Part shown: positions 52,028-58,547 of the stretch, one piece after another
How positions within the stretch are numbered: position 1 is the first letter of the stretch
How the letters are laid out: each line of letters starts with the position of its first letter
DNA from: Alphaproteobacteria bacterium
GTDB lineage: Bacteria; Pseudomonadota; Alphaproteobacteria; Micropepsales; Micropepsaceae
Assembly (NCBI GenBank): GCA_019245415.1
Contig: JAFARO010000004.1
Coordinates: forward strand, 868,001-932,000
DNA: 64,000 nt
Direction: 5' to 3'
Translations under genes and position numbers: made by a program
The notes under the pieces: model-generated
What the model was told of the DNA's origin: nothing
The model's input: the letters and a program-made list of their open reading frames with translations, nothing else
Database searches by the model: none

Positions 52028-53056
52028 TCAAAGGCGAGACGGAAGCCCGAACGCCTTCGCCAGAAGCTCATAGGATCTCAGCCGCGAGGCGTAGTCGTAG
52101 GTGATGGTCACGATCACCAGTTCATCCGCGCCGTGCGCCGACGCAAGCGCAAGGAGCTGCGCCCGCACCTGATCAGCGGTGCCGACGACGGAGCGCCGCT
52201 CGACGCTGCGCAACAACGCGCGCTCCTGCTCCGTGAAGGGATAGTCGCGCGCCTCGTCCGGCGAGGGGAAGGGGATCGGACGATTGGTCAGCAGCCGCAC
52301 GACCCAGAGATTGCGCGACGCCGCCAGGTCGTGGGCTTCTTCCTCGCTCTGCGCTGCGAGCGCCGCCACGCCCATCGAGACGAGAGGTTGCGGACATTGT
52401 TCGCTCGGCTTGAAACGCTCGCGATAGGCGGCGACCGCCTCCTCGCTGTTTTCCGGGCTGATGAAATAGGCGTGGGAGAACGGCAGGCCGAACTCGGCCG
52501 CATAAACCGCGCTATGAACGCCGGAGCCGAGCAGCCACAGCTGCGGCCCCGCGCTCGGCGCCCGCGGCATCGCATGGATGCCGCGATAGGGATGATCTTC
52601 GGGCAGCGGCCTGCGCCCCGCTGCATCGTCGAGGAATTGGCGTAGCAGGTGGATCTGGCTCGGAAAGGCGTCGATGCCCCAGCCCTGAGGTCCGGCCTGG
52701 AGCGCGCGTGCCGTCATCGCGTCGCTGCCCGGTGCGCGGCCGAGCCCCAGGTCGATGCGGCCGGGGTTGAGTACCTCGAGCATGCGAAACTGTTCGGCGA
52801 CCTTGAGCGGGCTGTAATGGCTGAGCATCACGCCGCCGGAGCCGACGCGAATGGCGCGGGTCTCGCTCGCAACCTTGCCGATCAGGATTTCCGGACAGGA
52901 ACCGGCAAACGAGTTCGAGTTGTGATGCTCGGCAAGCCAATACCGGTGGTAGCCAAGCGCGTCGCAGGCCTTCGCCAAAGCCACCGTTTCCGCCACCGCG
53001 TCGGCCGCGCTGCCGCCTTGGCGGATGGGCGATTGATCCAGGACGGAAAGGCGCAT
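52028..53056 (-). CDS. LLM-class flavin-dependent oxidoreductase
   Basis: A 342-residue luciferase-like monooxygenase. The start LSVLDQSPIRQGGSAADAVAETVALAKACDALGY and YWLAEHHNSNSFAGSCPEI are typical of the MsnO8-type subgroup, with VGSGGVMLSHYSPLKVAEQF as the FMN-binding strand (quoted as separate short regions). Partner flavin reductase and substrate are unknown. It is convergent with the CPBP gene. Confidence 0.92.
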   Translation of the reverse strand: MRLSVLDQSPIRQGGSAADAVAETVALAKACDALGYHRYWLAEHHNSNSFAGSCPEILIGKVASETRAIRVGSGGVMLSHYSPLKVAEQFRMLEVLNPGRIDLGLGRAPGSDAMTARALQAGPQGWGIDAFPSQIHLLRQFLDDAAGRRPLPEDHPYRGIHAMPRAPSAGPQLWLLGSGVHSAVYAAEFGLPFSHAYFISPENSEEAVAAYRERFKPSEQCPQPLVSMGVAALAAQSEEEAHDLAASRNLWVVRLLTNRPIPFPSPDEARDYPFTEQERALLRSVERRSVVGTADQVRAQLLALASAHGADELVIVTITYDYASRLRSYELLAKAFGLPSRL

Positions 53057-53121
53057 ATTCGATCTCGGGCTTTCAGCAAGCCTTTACCACATCCTTTACA
53101 TTTGGCACGGACACTCGCGCC

Positions 53122-53673
53122 ATGGCCGAGCCCTTCCGAAACATGCCGCCGCAGCCTGAGAACGAGCTCGAGATCCCCGAATTCTCGACCGGCCGCATCC
53201 TCACGCTCGACCAGATCGAGAGCGAGACCCTTCGCACGGTGGCCCGCAATTGGAACGCTTGCCGCGGCGAAAGGCGCTTTCCGCCGCGCGCCGCGATCAC
53301 GCCGCGTGGATTGGGCCGGACGCTGCGCCATGTGAGCTTGCTGCGGGTCCTCGATGGCGGCGCGGATTACGAATACCGCGTCGTGGGCGATGTGCAGGTG
53401 CAGGCCTATGGCGAGAATTTCCGCAACATGCGGCTCAGCGCACTGGCCAAGCGCCATCCGAAATTCGCCGAAGGGATGCGGATCTTCTTCGACGGCGTGC
53501 GCATGGGCCGCGATCCGTTCGGCTACCGCGGCTGGATCGGCCGCGACATGCCCCACACGCGCTTCTCCTATCACGAGATCGCCTACTTCCCTCTCGGCGA
53601 GACGGACGATGCCGTGGATCACGTTCTTCTGGCGGGCGTCTATGTCGTGCGCGGAGACGGAAAGAAGGCATAG
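53122..53673 (+). CDS. PAS-domain protein of the alphaproteobacterial PAS_5 type
   Basis: 183 residues. After a disordered start the sequence follows the PAS_5 pattern: LRTVARNWNACRGERRFPPRAAITP, LLRVLDGGADYEYRVVGD, GENFRNMRLSAL and a C-terminal FPLGETDDAVDHVLLAGVY strand (each quoted as a short region). These single-domain PAS proteins have no output domain and are common in alphaproteobacteria. Function unknown. It diverges from the LLM gene, and its stop lies 6 bases from the end of the small peptide array on the other strand. Confidence 0.83.
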   Translation: MAEPFRNMPPQPENELEIPEFSTGRILTLDQIESETLRTVARNWNACRGERRFPPRAAITPRGLGRTLRHVSLLRVLDGGADYEYRVVGDVQVQAYGENFRNMRLSALAKRHPKFAEGMRIFFDGVRMGRDPFGYRGWIGRDMPHTRFSYHEIAYFPLGETDDAVDHVLLAGVYVVRGDGKKA

Positions 53674-53679
53674 TCCGCC

Positions 53680-53748
53680 CTAGCCGTTGGGATCGACCGC
53701 CGGCCCCTGATCGCCGCCGAACAGCAGCAGCAACAAGACCCTCAGAAT
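53680..53748 (-). CDS. Tiny hydrophobic peptide, array copy 3, with ATT in the start position
   Basis: 22 codons: ATT, then L-R-V and a run of five Leu, FGGDQGPAVDPNG, then TAG. It aligns without gaps to the copy upstream. ATT sits exactly where the others have ATG, and GGGGG replaces GGAGG, at the same 5-base spacing. Most differences from copy 2 in the DQGPA[VI]DPNG part are synonymous. Either it is read from a rare AUU start (as in infC) at low level, or it is a decayed copy. It ends 7 bases from the PAS gene stop. Confidence 0.5.
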   Translation of the reverse strand: MLRVLLLLLFGGDQGPAVDPNG

Positions 53749-53749
53749 C

Positions 53750-53821
53750 TCATCCCCCGTTGGGATCGATGGCGGGGCCCTGGTCGGCGCCGAACAGCCA
53801 TAGGAACAGGAACTTCAGCAT
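53750..53821 (-). CDS. Tiny hydrophobic peptide, array copy 2 (23 residues)
   Basis: The peptide begins MLKFLFLWLFGAD and ends QGPAIDPNGG, so a short hydrophobic helix is followed by a conserved polar tail. The ATG follows GGAGG with 5-base spacing, and that GGAGG lies inside the NGG codons of the upstream copy. One base separates the upstream stop from this ATG (TGA-G-ATG). Start-to-start distance to both neighbours is 73 bases. The best-supported member of the array with copy 1. No known family recognised. Confidence 0.7.
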   Translation of the reverse strand: MLKFLFLWLFGADQGPAIDPNGG

Positions 53822-53822
53822 C

Positions 53823-53894
53823 TCAGCCTCCGTTGGGATCGACGCCCAAGCCTTTCGGCCGGCCGAGAATGAGCAGCAGGAAATGGGCAAGCAT
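53823..53894 (-). CDS. Tiny hydrophobic peptide, array copy 1 (23 residues)
   Basis: First copy in transcription order. It begins MLAHFLLLILGRPKG and ends LGVDPNGG. GGAGG at 53900-53904 lies 5 bases before the ATG. The middle (GRPKGLG) is more basic than in the others, while the DPNGG end is identical to copy 2. Size and hydrophobicity recall type I toxin peptides or small membrane regulators; the tail motif is not one I know. The 125 bases upstream are shared with the divergent acyl-CoA dehydrogenase gene. Confidence 0.7.
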   Translation of the reverse strand: MLAHFLLLILGRPKGLGVDPNGG

Positions 53895-54019
53895 ATGCGC
53901 CTCCGGTCTGTGAAAAATGGAATTGTCCACACATCGCCCCAGAGTAGAAGTAACGTTCCCTTGAAACACGCGAGCGTGAATGCGCTAGTGTGAATTCGCG
54001 ATACCGGAGAAGACGAAGG
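53895..54019. promoter_or_regulatory. Divergent control region: peptide array and acyl-CoA dehydrogenase
   Basis: This region must drive both the minus-strand peptide array and the plus-strand dehydrogenase. A 10-bp direct repeat with one mismatch, GTGAATGCGC at 53976-53985 and GTGAATTCGC at 53990-53999, lies just before the dehydrogenase ribosome-binding site and could be an operator. TTGAAA (about 53961) is a possible -35 box for the plus strand. Nothing decisive is seen for the array. Confidence 0.4.
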
Positions 54020-55165
54020 ATGCCGCTCGATCTCGAAACCCGCGATCAGCTTCTCGCCACCGTGCGCCGCTTCGTGCGCGAGACTTGCGTTCCGCTGGAG
54101 GCAATTGTCGCCGAAACCGATCGCATGCCGGACCGCGTCATCGAAGGAATGCGTGCGCTCGGGCTGTTCGGCATCTCGATCCCGCAAGAGCATGGCGGCC
54201 TCGGCCTCGGCATGGAGGAAGAGGTCCTCGTCGCCATGGAGCTCGGGCATACCTCGCCCGCCTTCCGCTCCGTGATCGGGACCAATGTCGGCATCGGCAG
54301 CCAGGGCGTAGTGATGTTCGGCAGCGAGGCGCAGAAGCGCGAATGGCTGCCCAGGCTCGCAAGCGGGGAGATCGTGTCGAGTTTCTGTCTCACCGAGCCT
54401 GGCGCCGGCTCCGATGCCGCCTCGCTGAGGACGACCGCAATCCGCCAGGGCGACCACTATGTCGTCAACGGCACCAAGCGTTTCATCACCAACGCGAACC
54501 GGGCGGGCATGTTCACCTTGATGGCGCGCAGCGATCCTGCGCGTAAAGGCGCCGGCGGCATCTCCGCCTTCATCGTGCCGGCGAACCTGCCCGGCATCCA
54601 TGTCGGACCGCCGGAAAAGAAGATGGGCCAGCAGGGCGCCCACATCTGCGACGTCGTGTTCGAGGACGTCCGGGTCCCCGCCGATCTGCGGCTGGGCGAG
54701 GAAGGCGACGGCTTCAAGGTCGCGATGCAGGTGCTCGATCGCGGACGGCTGCATATCGCCGGCGTGTGCGTCGGCGTGGCGGAGCGGCTGATCGGCGAGG
54801 CGGTGAATTACGCGCGCGAACGCGAACAGTTCGGACAGAAGATCGGCGAGTTCCAGCTCGTCCAGGCGATGCTCGCCGATTCCAGGACAGAGTCTTATGC
54901 CGCGCGCTGCATGGTGCTGGACGCCGCATGCAAGCGCGACGCGGGCGAGAAGGTGACCATGGAGGCGGCCTGCGCGAAATACTTCGCCTCGGAGATGGTG
55001 GGACGAGTCGCCGACCGCGCGGTGCAGATCTTCGGCGGCGCCGGCTATGTCGCCGATTACGGCATCGAGCGCTTCTACCGCGACGTGCGCATCTTCCGCA
55101 TCTACGAGGGCACCAGCCAGGTGCAGCAGCTCGTCATCGCGCGCAACATGCTGAAGGGCGACTGA
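54020..55165 (+). CDS. Acyl-CoA dehydrogenase
   Basis: 381 residues, FAD-dependent. FCLTEPGAGSDAASL binds flavin, DRGRLHIAGVCVGVAE and YARERERQFG-like (YAREREQFGQ) segments are typical, and the C-terminal catalytic region reads QIFGGAGYVADYGIERFYRDVRIFRIYEGTSQVQ with the conserved EGTS. The likely catalytic base is the Glu of YEGTS. It desaturates acyl-CoA at the alpha-beta position; chain-length preference is unknown. The start at 54020 (MPLDLETR) is preferred to an upstream frame rich in Arg. Confidence 0.93.
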   Translation: MPLDLETRDQLLATVRRFVRETCVPLEAIVAETDRMPDRVIEGMRALGLFGISIPQEHGGLGLGMEEEVLVAMELGHTSPAFRSVIGTNVGIGSQGVVMFGSEAQKREWLPRLASGEIVSSFCLTEPGAGSDAASLRTTAIRQGDHYVVNGTKRFITNANRAGMFTLMARSDPARKGAGGISAFIVPANLPGIHVGPPEKKMGQQGAHICDVVFEDVRVPADLRLGEEGDGFKVAMQVLDRGRLHIAGVCVGVAERLIGEAVNYAREREQFGQKIGEFQLVQAMLADSRTESYAARCMVLDAACKRDAGEKVTMEAACAKYFASEMVGRVADRAVQIFGGAGYVADYGIERFYRDVRIFRIYEGTSQVQQLVIARNMLKGD

Positions 55166-55215
55166 CTTTCCGATCGGGAAATGCGCCGGATGGGACTTCC
55201 ACTCACAATCGAGCA

Positions 55216-55815
55216 ATGGCGTTGATGTCGGCCGGCGACGAACTCGAAAATCTCCTCGCCGATATCCGCGCCTGCCGGCTGTGCGAGGCTGAGCTGCAGC
55301 CGAGGCCGGTCCTGCATGTCAGCCGCACCGCGAAGCTCTGCATCGTCAGCCAGGCGCCGGGGTTGCGCGTGCACCAGACGGGGCTCTCCTTCAACGACCG
55401 CTCCGGCGACCGGCTTCGCGATTGGATGGGGATCGATCGCGAGACCTTCTATGACGGCACGAAGATCGCCATTGCCGCGATGGCATTCTGCTTCCCGGGA
55501 TACGACGACGCGGGCAGCGACAGGCCGCCGCCGCGCGCGTGCGCCAGGCACTGGCGCGAACGCCTCTTCGGGGCACTGCCGCAGTTCCCGCTGATGCTGC
55601 TCGTGGGCAGCTATGCCCAGAACTGGCATCTCGGCGCGCGCGCCAAGTCCACGATGACCGAGACGGTCAAGGCTTGGCGCGAATACAGACCGCGTTATAT
55701 TCCCCTGCCGCATCCGTCCTGGCGCAACACCGGTTGGCTCAAGAAGAATCCATGGTTCGAAAGCGAATTGCTTCCCGCTCTGCGGCGGCGCGTGCGGCGT
55801 GTGTTGTCGTCCTGA
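55216..55815 (+). CDS. Uracil-DNA glycosylase superfamily protein
   Basis: 199 residues. The pattern is that of the family 4/5-like or UdgX-like branch: IRACRLCEAEL near the N-terminus (a Cys pair as in Fe-S types), CIVSQAPGLRVHQTGLSFND as motif 1, LLVGSYAQNWHL, and the C-terminal LPHPSWRN with His. Whether the Fe-S cluster is complete is not clear. Such proteins excise uracil from DNA or bind it covalently; activity here is unproven. An ATG at 55225 is an alternative start. It overlaps the next gene by 64 bases. Confidence 0.82.
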   Translation: MALMSAGDELENLLADIRACRLCEAELQPRPVLHVSRTAKLCIVSQAPGLRVHQTGLSFNDRSGDRLRDWMGIDRETFYDGTKIAIAAMAFCFPGYDDAGSDRPPPRACARHWRERLFGALPQFPLMLLVGSYAQNWHLGARAKSTMTETVKAWREYRPRYIPLPHPSWRNTGWLKKNPWFESELLPALRRRVRRVLSS

Positions 55816-56720
55816 CGTTGCTTTGCGCCTGCGCGCCGCGGATCGCGGGGCAGGGACTTGAGAACGCAATGCCAGCCGTTACCGAGGACGCGTTCGTCAC
55901 GCGCGACGGTCTGCACCTGCCGCTGCGCCATTGGGATGCGTCCAACCCGATTGCCGTGATCGTCGCGCTGCACGGCATGAGCGACTATTCCAACGCCTTC
56001 GACATGCCTGCGACCTGGTGGGCGGCGAAGGGCATCACCACGCTGGCTTACGATCAGCGCAGCTTCGGCCGGTCGCCCCAACCCGGCATCTGGCCGGGCG
56101 CCGATGCGCTGCGCCGCGACCTGGGGGATTGCGTCGAGGCCGTCCGCGAAAAATATCCACGCCTGCCGGTGTATGTGCTCGGCGAGAGCATGGGTGGCGC
56201 GGTCGTCCTGTCGGCTCTGGCGAGCGGCCATCGTCCGCGCGCCGACGGCGTGATCCTGGTGGCGCCCGCGGTATGGTCGCGCAGCGACATGCCGCTGTCC
56301 TATCGCGCGGCGCTGTGGCTGACGGCGCATACGATGCCGTGGCTGATGCTGTCCGGAAAAGGCCTCAAGATCTGGCCTTCGGACAATATCGAGATGCTGA
56401 AGAAATTGGCGCGCGATCCGCTGTTCCAGCACCAGACTCGCGCGGACGCGATCTACGGTCTCGCCGATTTGATGGACCAGGCGCGGCGGGCACCGGAAAA
56501 ACTGCAGCCGGACGCGCCACCGATCCTGTTCCTCTATGGCGCGAACGATCAGATCATTCCCAAGGAGCCGACGGAAGCGGTGATCGCTTCACTGGGCGGG
56601 CGCGCCAAGGTCATGCGCTATCCGCACGGCTATCACATGCTGCTGCGCGATCTGGACGGCAAAACGGTGTGGACCGACGTGCTCGACTGGATCGCGAGCA
56701 GGCGGTCCACACCGGATTGA
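55752..56720 (+). CDS. Lipoprotein alpha/beta hydrolase, monoacylglycerol-lipase-like
   Basis: 322 residues. The signal peptide (RKRIASRSAAARAACVVVLT) ends in a loose lipobox LCAC27, so it is probably a lipoprotein. The hydrolase core has HGMSDYS, the nucleophile elbow GESMGG, the Asp in GANDQI and the His in HGYHML, matching the serine aminopeptidase S33/monoacylglycerol lipase family. The ATG lies 64 bases inside the end of the uracil-DNA glycosylase gene in another frame, an unusually long overlap, but both protein ends look genuine. Confidence 0.86.
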   Translation: MVRKRIASRSAAARAACVVVLTLLCACAPRIAGQGLENAMPAVTEDAFVTRDGLHLPLRHWDASNPIAVIVALHGMSDYSNAFDMPATWWAAKGITTLAYDQRSFGRSPQPGIWPGADALRRDLGDCVEAVREKYPRLPVYVLGESMGGAVVLSALASGHRPRADGVILVAPAVWSRSDMPLSYRAALWLTAHTMPWLMLSGKGLKIWPSDNIEMLKKLARDPLFQHQTRADAIYGLADLMDQARRAPEKLQPDAPPILFLYGANDQIIPKEPTEAVIASLGGRAKVMRYPHGYHMLLRDLDGKTVWTDVLDWIASRRSTPD

Positions 56721-57314
56721 TCAGCGCGGCGGCGGAGGCGGCCGGTTGTTCTCGTCGTAAGGCGCGCCGTTGGGACCGTTGTCCGGTCCTTGATCGTCGC
56801 GACCGCGCGGACCGCCGTCGGGACCCTGCATGTCGTTCGGCTGCGCAGGCACCTGTTCCCAGCCGCCGCGGCACGACTTGATATAGGGGTAATAGCCTTC
56901 CGGATTGGCGCAATGGTACCATGTGCCGTAACCGCCGCCCTGGTCGTAACCGCCCTGGTCGTAACCGCCGTTCTGGTCGCCCGGGCCGGCGCCATCGTCG
57001 TCATAGTCGCCGTCTTCGTCGTAGTAGTAGCTCGAGACGACTTCGGGGTACGGGTAGATCGGGGCCGGGTACCAGTACCAAGCGCCGTCCACGCCCCACC
57101 ACCAGCCGAACCGGCCATGCCACCACATGTGACGCCAGTGGCCGCCGACCCACAGGCGGTGCTCGACCGGCGTGAAATGATGGAAATCGTGTCGGAACAC
57201 GAACCCGGCGTGGGGATGAAAGCCGGGATGGCCCGGATGAACCCATGCCTGCGACGGCTGCGCTGTCACGGCCGCGCCGAGCAGCAGGGCGGAAAGAAGG
57301 GTCTTTTTCAGCAT
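56721..57314 (-). CDS. Periplasmic His/Trp/Tyr-rich low-complexity protein
   Basis: 197 residues. Signal peptide MLKKTLLSALLLGAAVTAQPSQA, then a His-rich zone (HPGHPGFHPHAGFVF), a Trp/Tyr-rich zone (WWWGVDGAWYWYPAP), an Asp/Gly stretch, a conserved WYHCANPEGYYPYIKSC...GW block, and a Pro-rich end (NNRPPPPPR). The C-x(10-12)-C block recurs in small exported proteobacterial proteins of unknown function. AGGAG lies 9 nt before the ATG. The gene abuts the hydrolase stop on the other strand. Confidence 0.78.
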   Translation of the reverse strand: MLKKTLLSALLLGAAVTAQPSQAWVHPGHPGFHPHAGFVFRHDFHHFTPVEHRLWVGGHWRHMWWHGRFGWWWGVDGAWYWYPAPIYPYPEVVSSYYYDEDGDYDDDGAGPGDQNGGYDQGGYDQGGGYGTWYHCANPEGYYPYIKSCRGGWEQVPAQPNDMQGPDGGPRGRDDQGPDNGPNGAPYDENNRPPPPPR

Positions 57315-57374
57315 GATGGGGAACTCCTGGTCGGATTCCTGAACACTCTCAGCCGCGATTGTTTCCTGCCGATC

Positions 57375-57399
57375 CTGAACCGGACATGAACTGAACCGG
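57375..57399. promoter_or_regulatory. Direct repeat CTGAACCGG upstream of the His-rich protein gene
   Basis: CTGAACCGG occurs at 57375-57383 and 57391-57399, a 16-base period (1.5 helical turns), with a further CTGAAC near 57349. The cluster lies 60-85 bases before the minus-strand start at 57314 and could be an activator or repressor site. Unrelated to any consensus I can name. Confidence 0.4.
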
Positions 57400-57424
57400 C
57401 TCGAGACGTGGCGGGCAAATCCTG

Positions 57425-58447
57425 CTACGCGGAAATCTGCCCCCGACAGGATTGTTCGACGAATTCCTGGAACTGGACCACCCCGTTCTCGAACACCAGC
57501 GACAACCGCCCGCGGTCATAGATGCCGGCTTCGAGGTTCTTCTGCACCCGCTCGCAGATCGCGATGTCTTCCTTCACCACGCTCAGGCTCCAGTCGAGGA
57601 CCTCGTCCTTGGCGTCCTTCGGATCGATGAAGTAGTAGCAGTAATGGAGCTTGAGCTTTCGCGGGCCGACGGGCTCGATTTGCTCCACGCTCATGCCCCA
57701 CGAATACATGTTGATGAAGAAGCCCGGCAGCCGCCACAGCCACAAGCCGTCGCTCAAGCCGCCATCGCGCGCTTGCGCGGAATGCTTCTGCAACACGCTG
57801 CCCAGCGTCTCCACGCGGTAACTCGCCATGTCGATGGAGGCGTTGAGGCCGGGATGGATGGTCGGCACATGCCAGCCCTCGGCATAATTGTCCGCATAGG
57901 TCTTCCAGTTGACGTCCGCTTCGAGGGTGAGCTTGCGCGCCAGGTGCATGCGCTCGAGCGGGAAACGCAGCGCGGCCTCGCTGACGTCCTGCATCCATTG
58001 TTCCAGCGAAGGCGCAGTTGCGTCGAGGCAGACGAAGACGAGGCCGCGCCAAGTCTCGCAGCGCACGCCAAACAGTCCGTATTCGGATTTCTCGAGGTGC
58101 ATTGCGGGCGCGTGGAGGAGCGTGCCGTCCAACCCATAGCGCCAGCCGTGATAGGGGCAGGTGAGCTTGTCGAGGTGGCCGCACGCCTCGAGCACCAGCG
58201 GCGAGGCGCGGTGGCGGCAGACATTGTGAAATGCGTTCAGCTTTTCATCGGATTTGATCACCACGATCGGATATCCCGCGACCATCGCCGAGATGTAGTC
58301 GCCGCGATCGCGGAGATCCTCCAATCCGCCCACGAGAACCCAGTTCTTCGCCCAGATTTCCCGCCGCTCGATCGCCCAATCTTCCTCTGCCCAATAGGCG
58401 CGCGCCGGCAAGGTTTCGGGCTCGCGCGGCCGCACGATTTCGTTCAT
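57425..58447 (-). CDS. Rieske-type aromatic ring-hydroxylating dioxygenase, alpha subunit
   Basis: 340 residues. The Rieske [2Fe-2S] ligands are C77-x-H79 (NVCRHRA) and C97-x2-H100 (CPYHGW). The mononuclear iron site has H193 and H198 in DNYAEGWHVPTIHPGL. The N-terminal part (ARAYWAEEDWAIERREIWAKNW) is normal for the family. Oxygenase partners (reductase, beta subunit) are not nearby, so the electron donor is unknown. The target may be an aromatic ring, a choline-like or sterol compound; this cannot be read from the sequence. Confidence 0.9.
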   Translation of the reverse strand: MNEIVRPREPETLPARAYWAEEDWAIERREIWAKNWVLVGGLEDLRDRGDYISAMVAGYPIVVIKSDEKLNAFHNVCRHRASPLVLEACGHLDKLTCPYHGWRYGLDGTLLHAPAMHLEKSEYGLFGVRCETWRGLVFVCLDATAPSLEQWMQDVSEAALRFPLERMHLARKLTLEADVNWKTYADNYAEGWHVPTIHPGLNASIDMASYRVETLGSVLQKHSAQARDGGLSDGLWLWRLPGFFINMYSWGMSVEQIEPVGPRKLKLHYCYYFIDPKDAKDEVLDWSLSVVKEDIAICERVQKNLEAGIYDRGRLSLVFENGVVQFQEFVEQSCRGQISA

Positions 58448-58492
58448 GGATCGGCTCCGGAAATGTGAGCCGCATTGTGCTCCAATTCGGCC

Positions 58493-58510
58493 TGCCCGTA
58501 CAAGCGGGCA
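58493..58510. promoter_or_regulatory. Small palindrome in the Rieske / S9 peptidase divergent gap
   Basis: TGCCCG at 58493-58498 and CGGGCA at 58505-58510 flank a six-base loop. It lies in the 100-base gap between divergent genes, before the peptidase ribosome-binding site (GGGGAG). It could be an operator or a leader hairpin; nothing else supports either. Confidence 0.35.
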
Positions 58511-58547
58511 ACGAATCTGTCATGCTCCATGCAAGGGGAGTCACGAC

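Noticed and set aside
53954..53980. GGAAC on the minus strand before the peptide array considered as an EcfG promoter
   Set aside because: The required CGTT element is absent at the correct distance.
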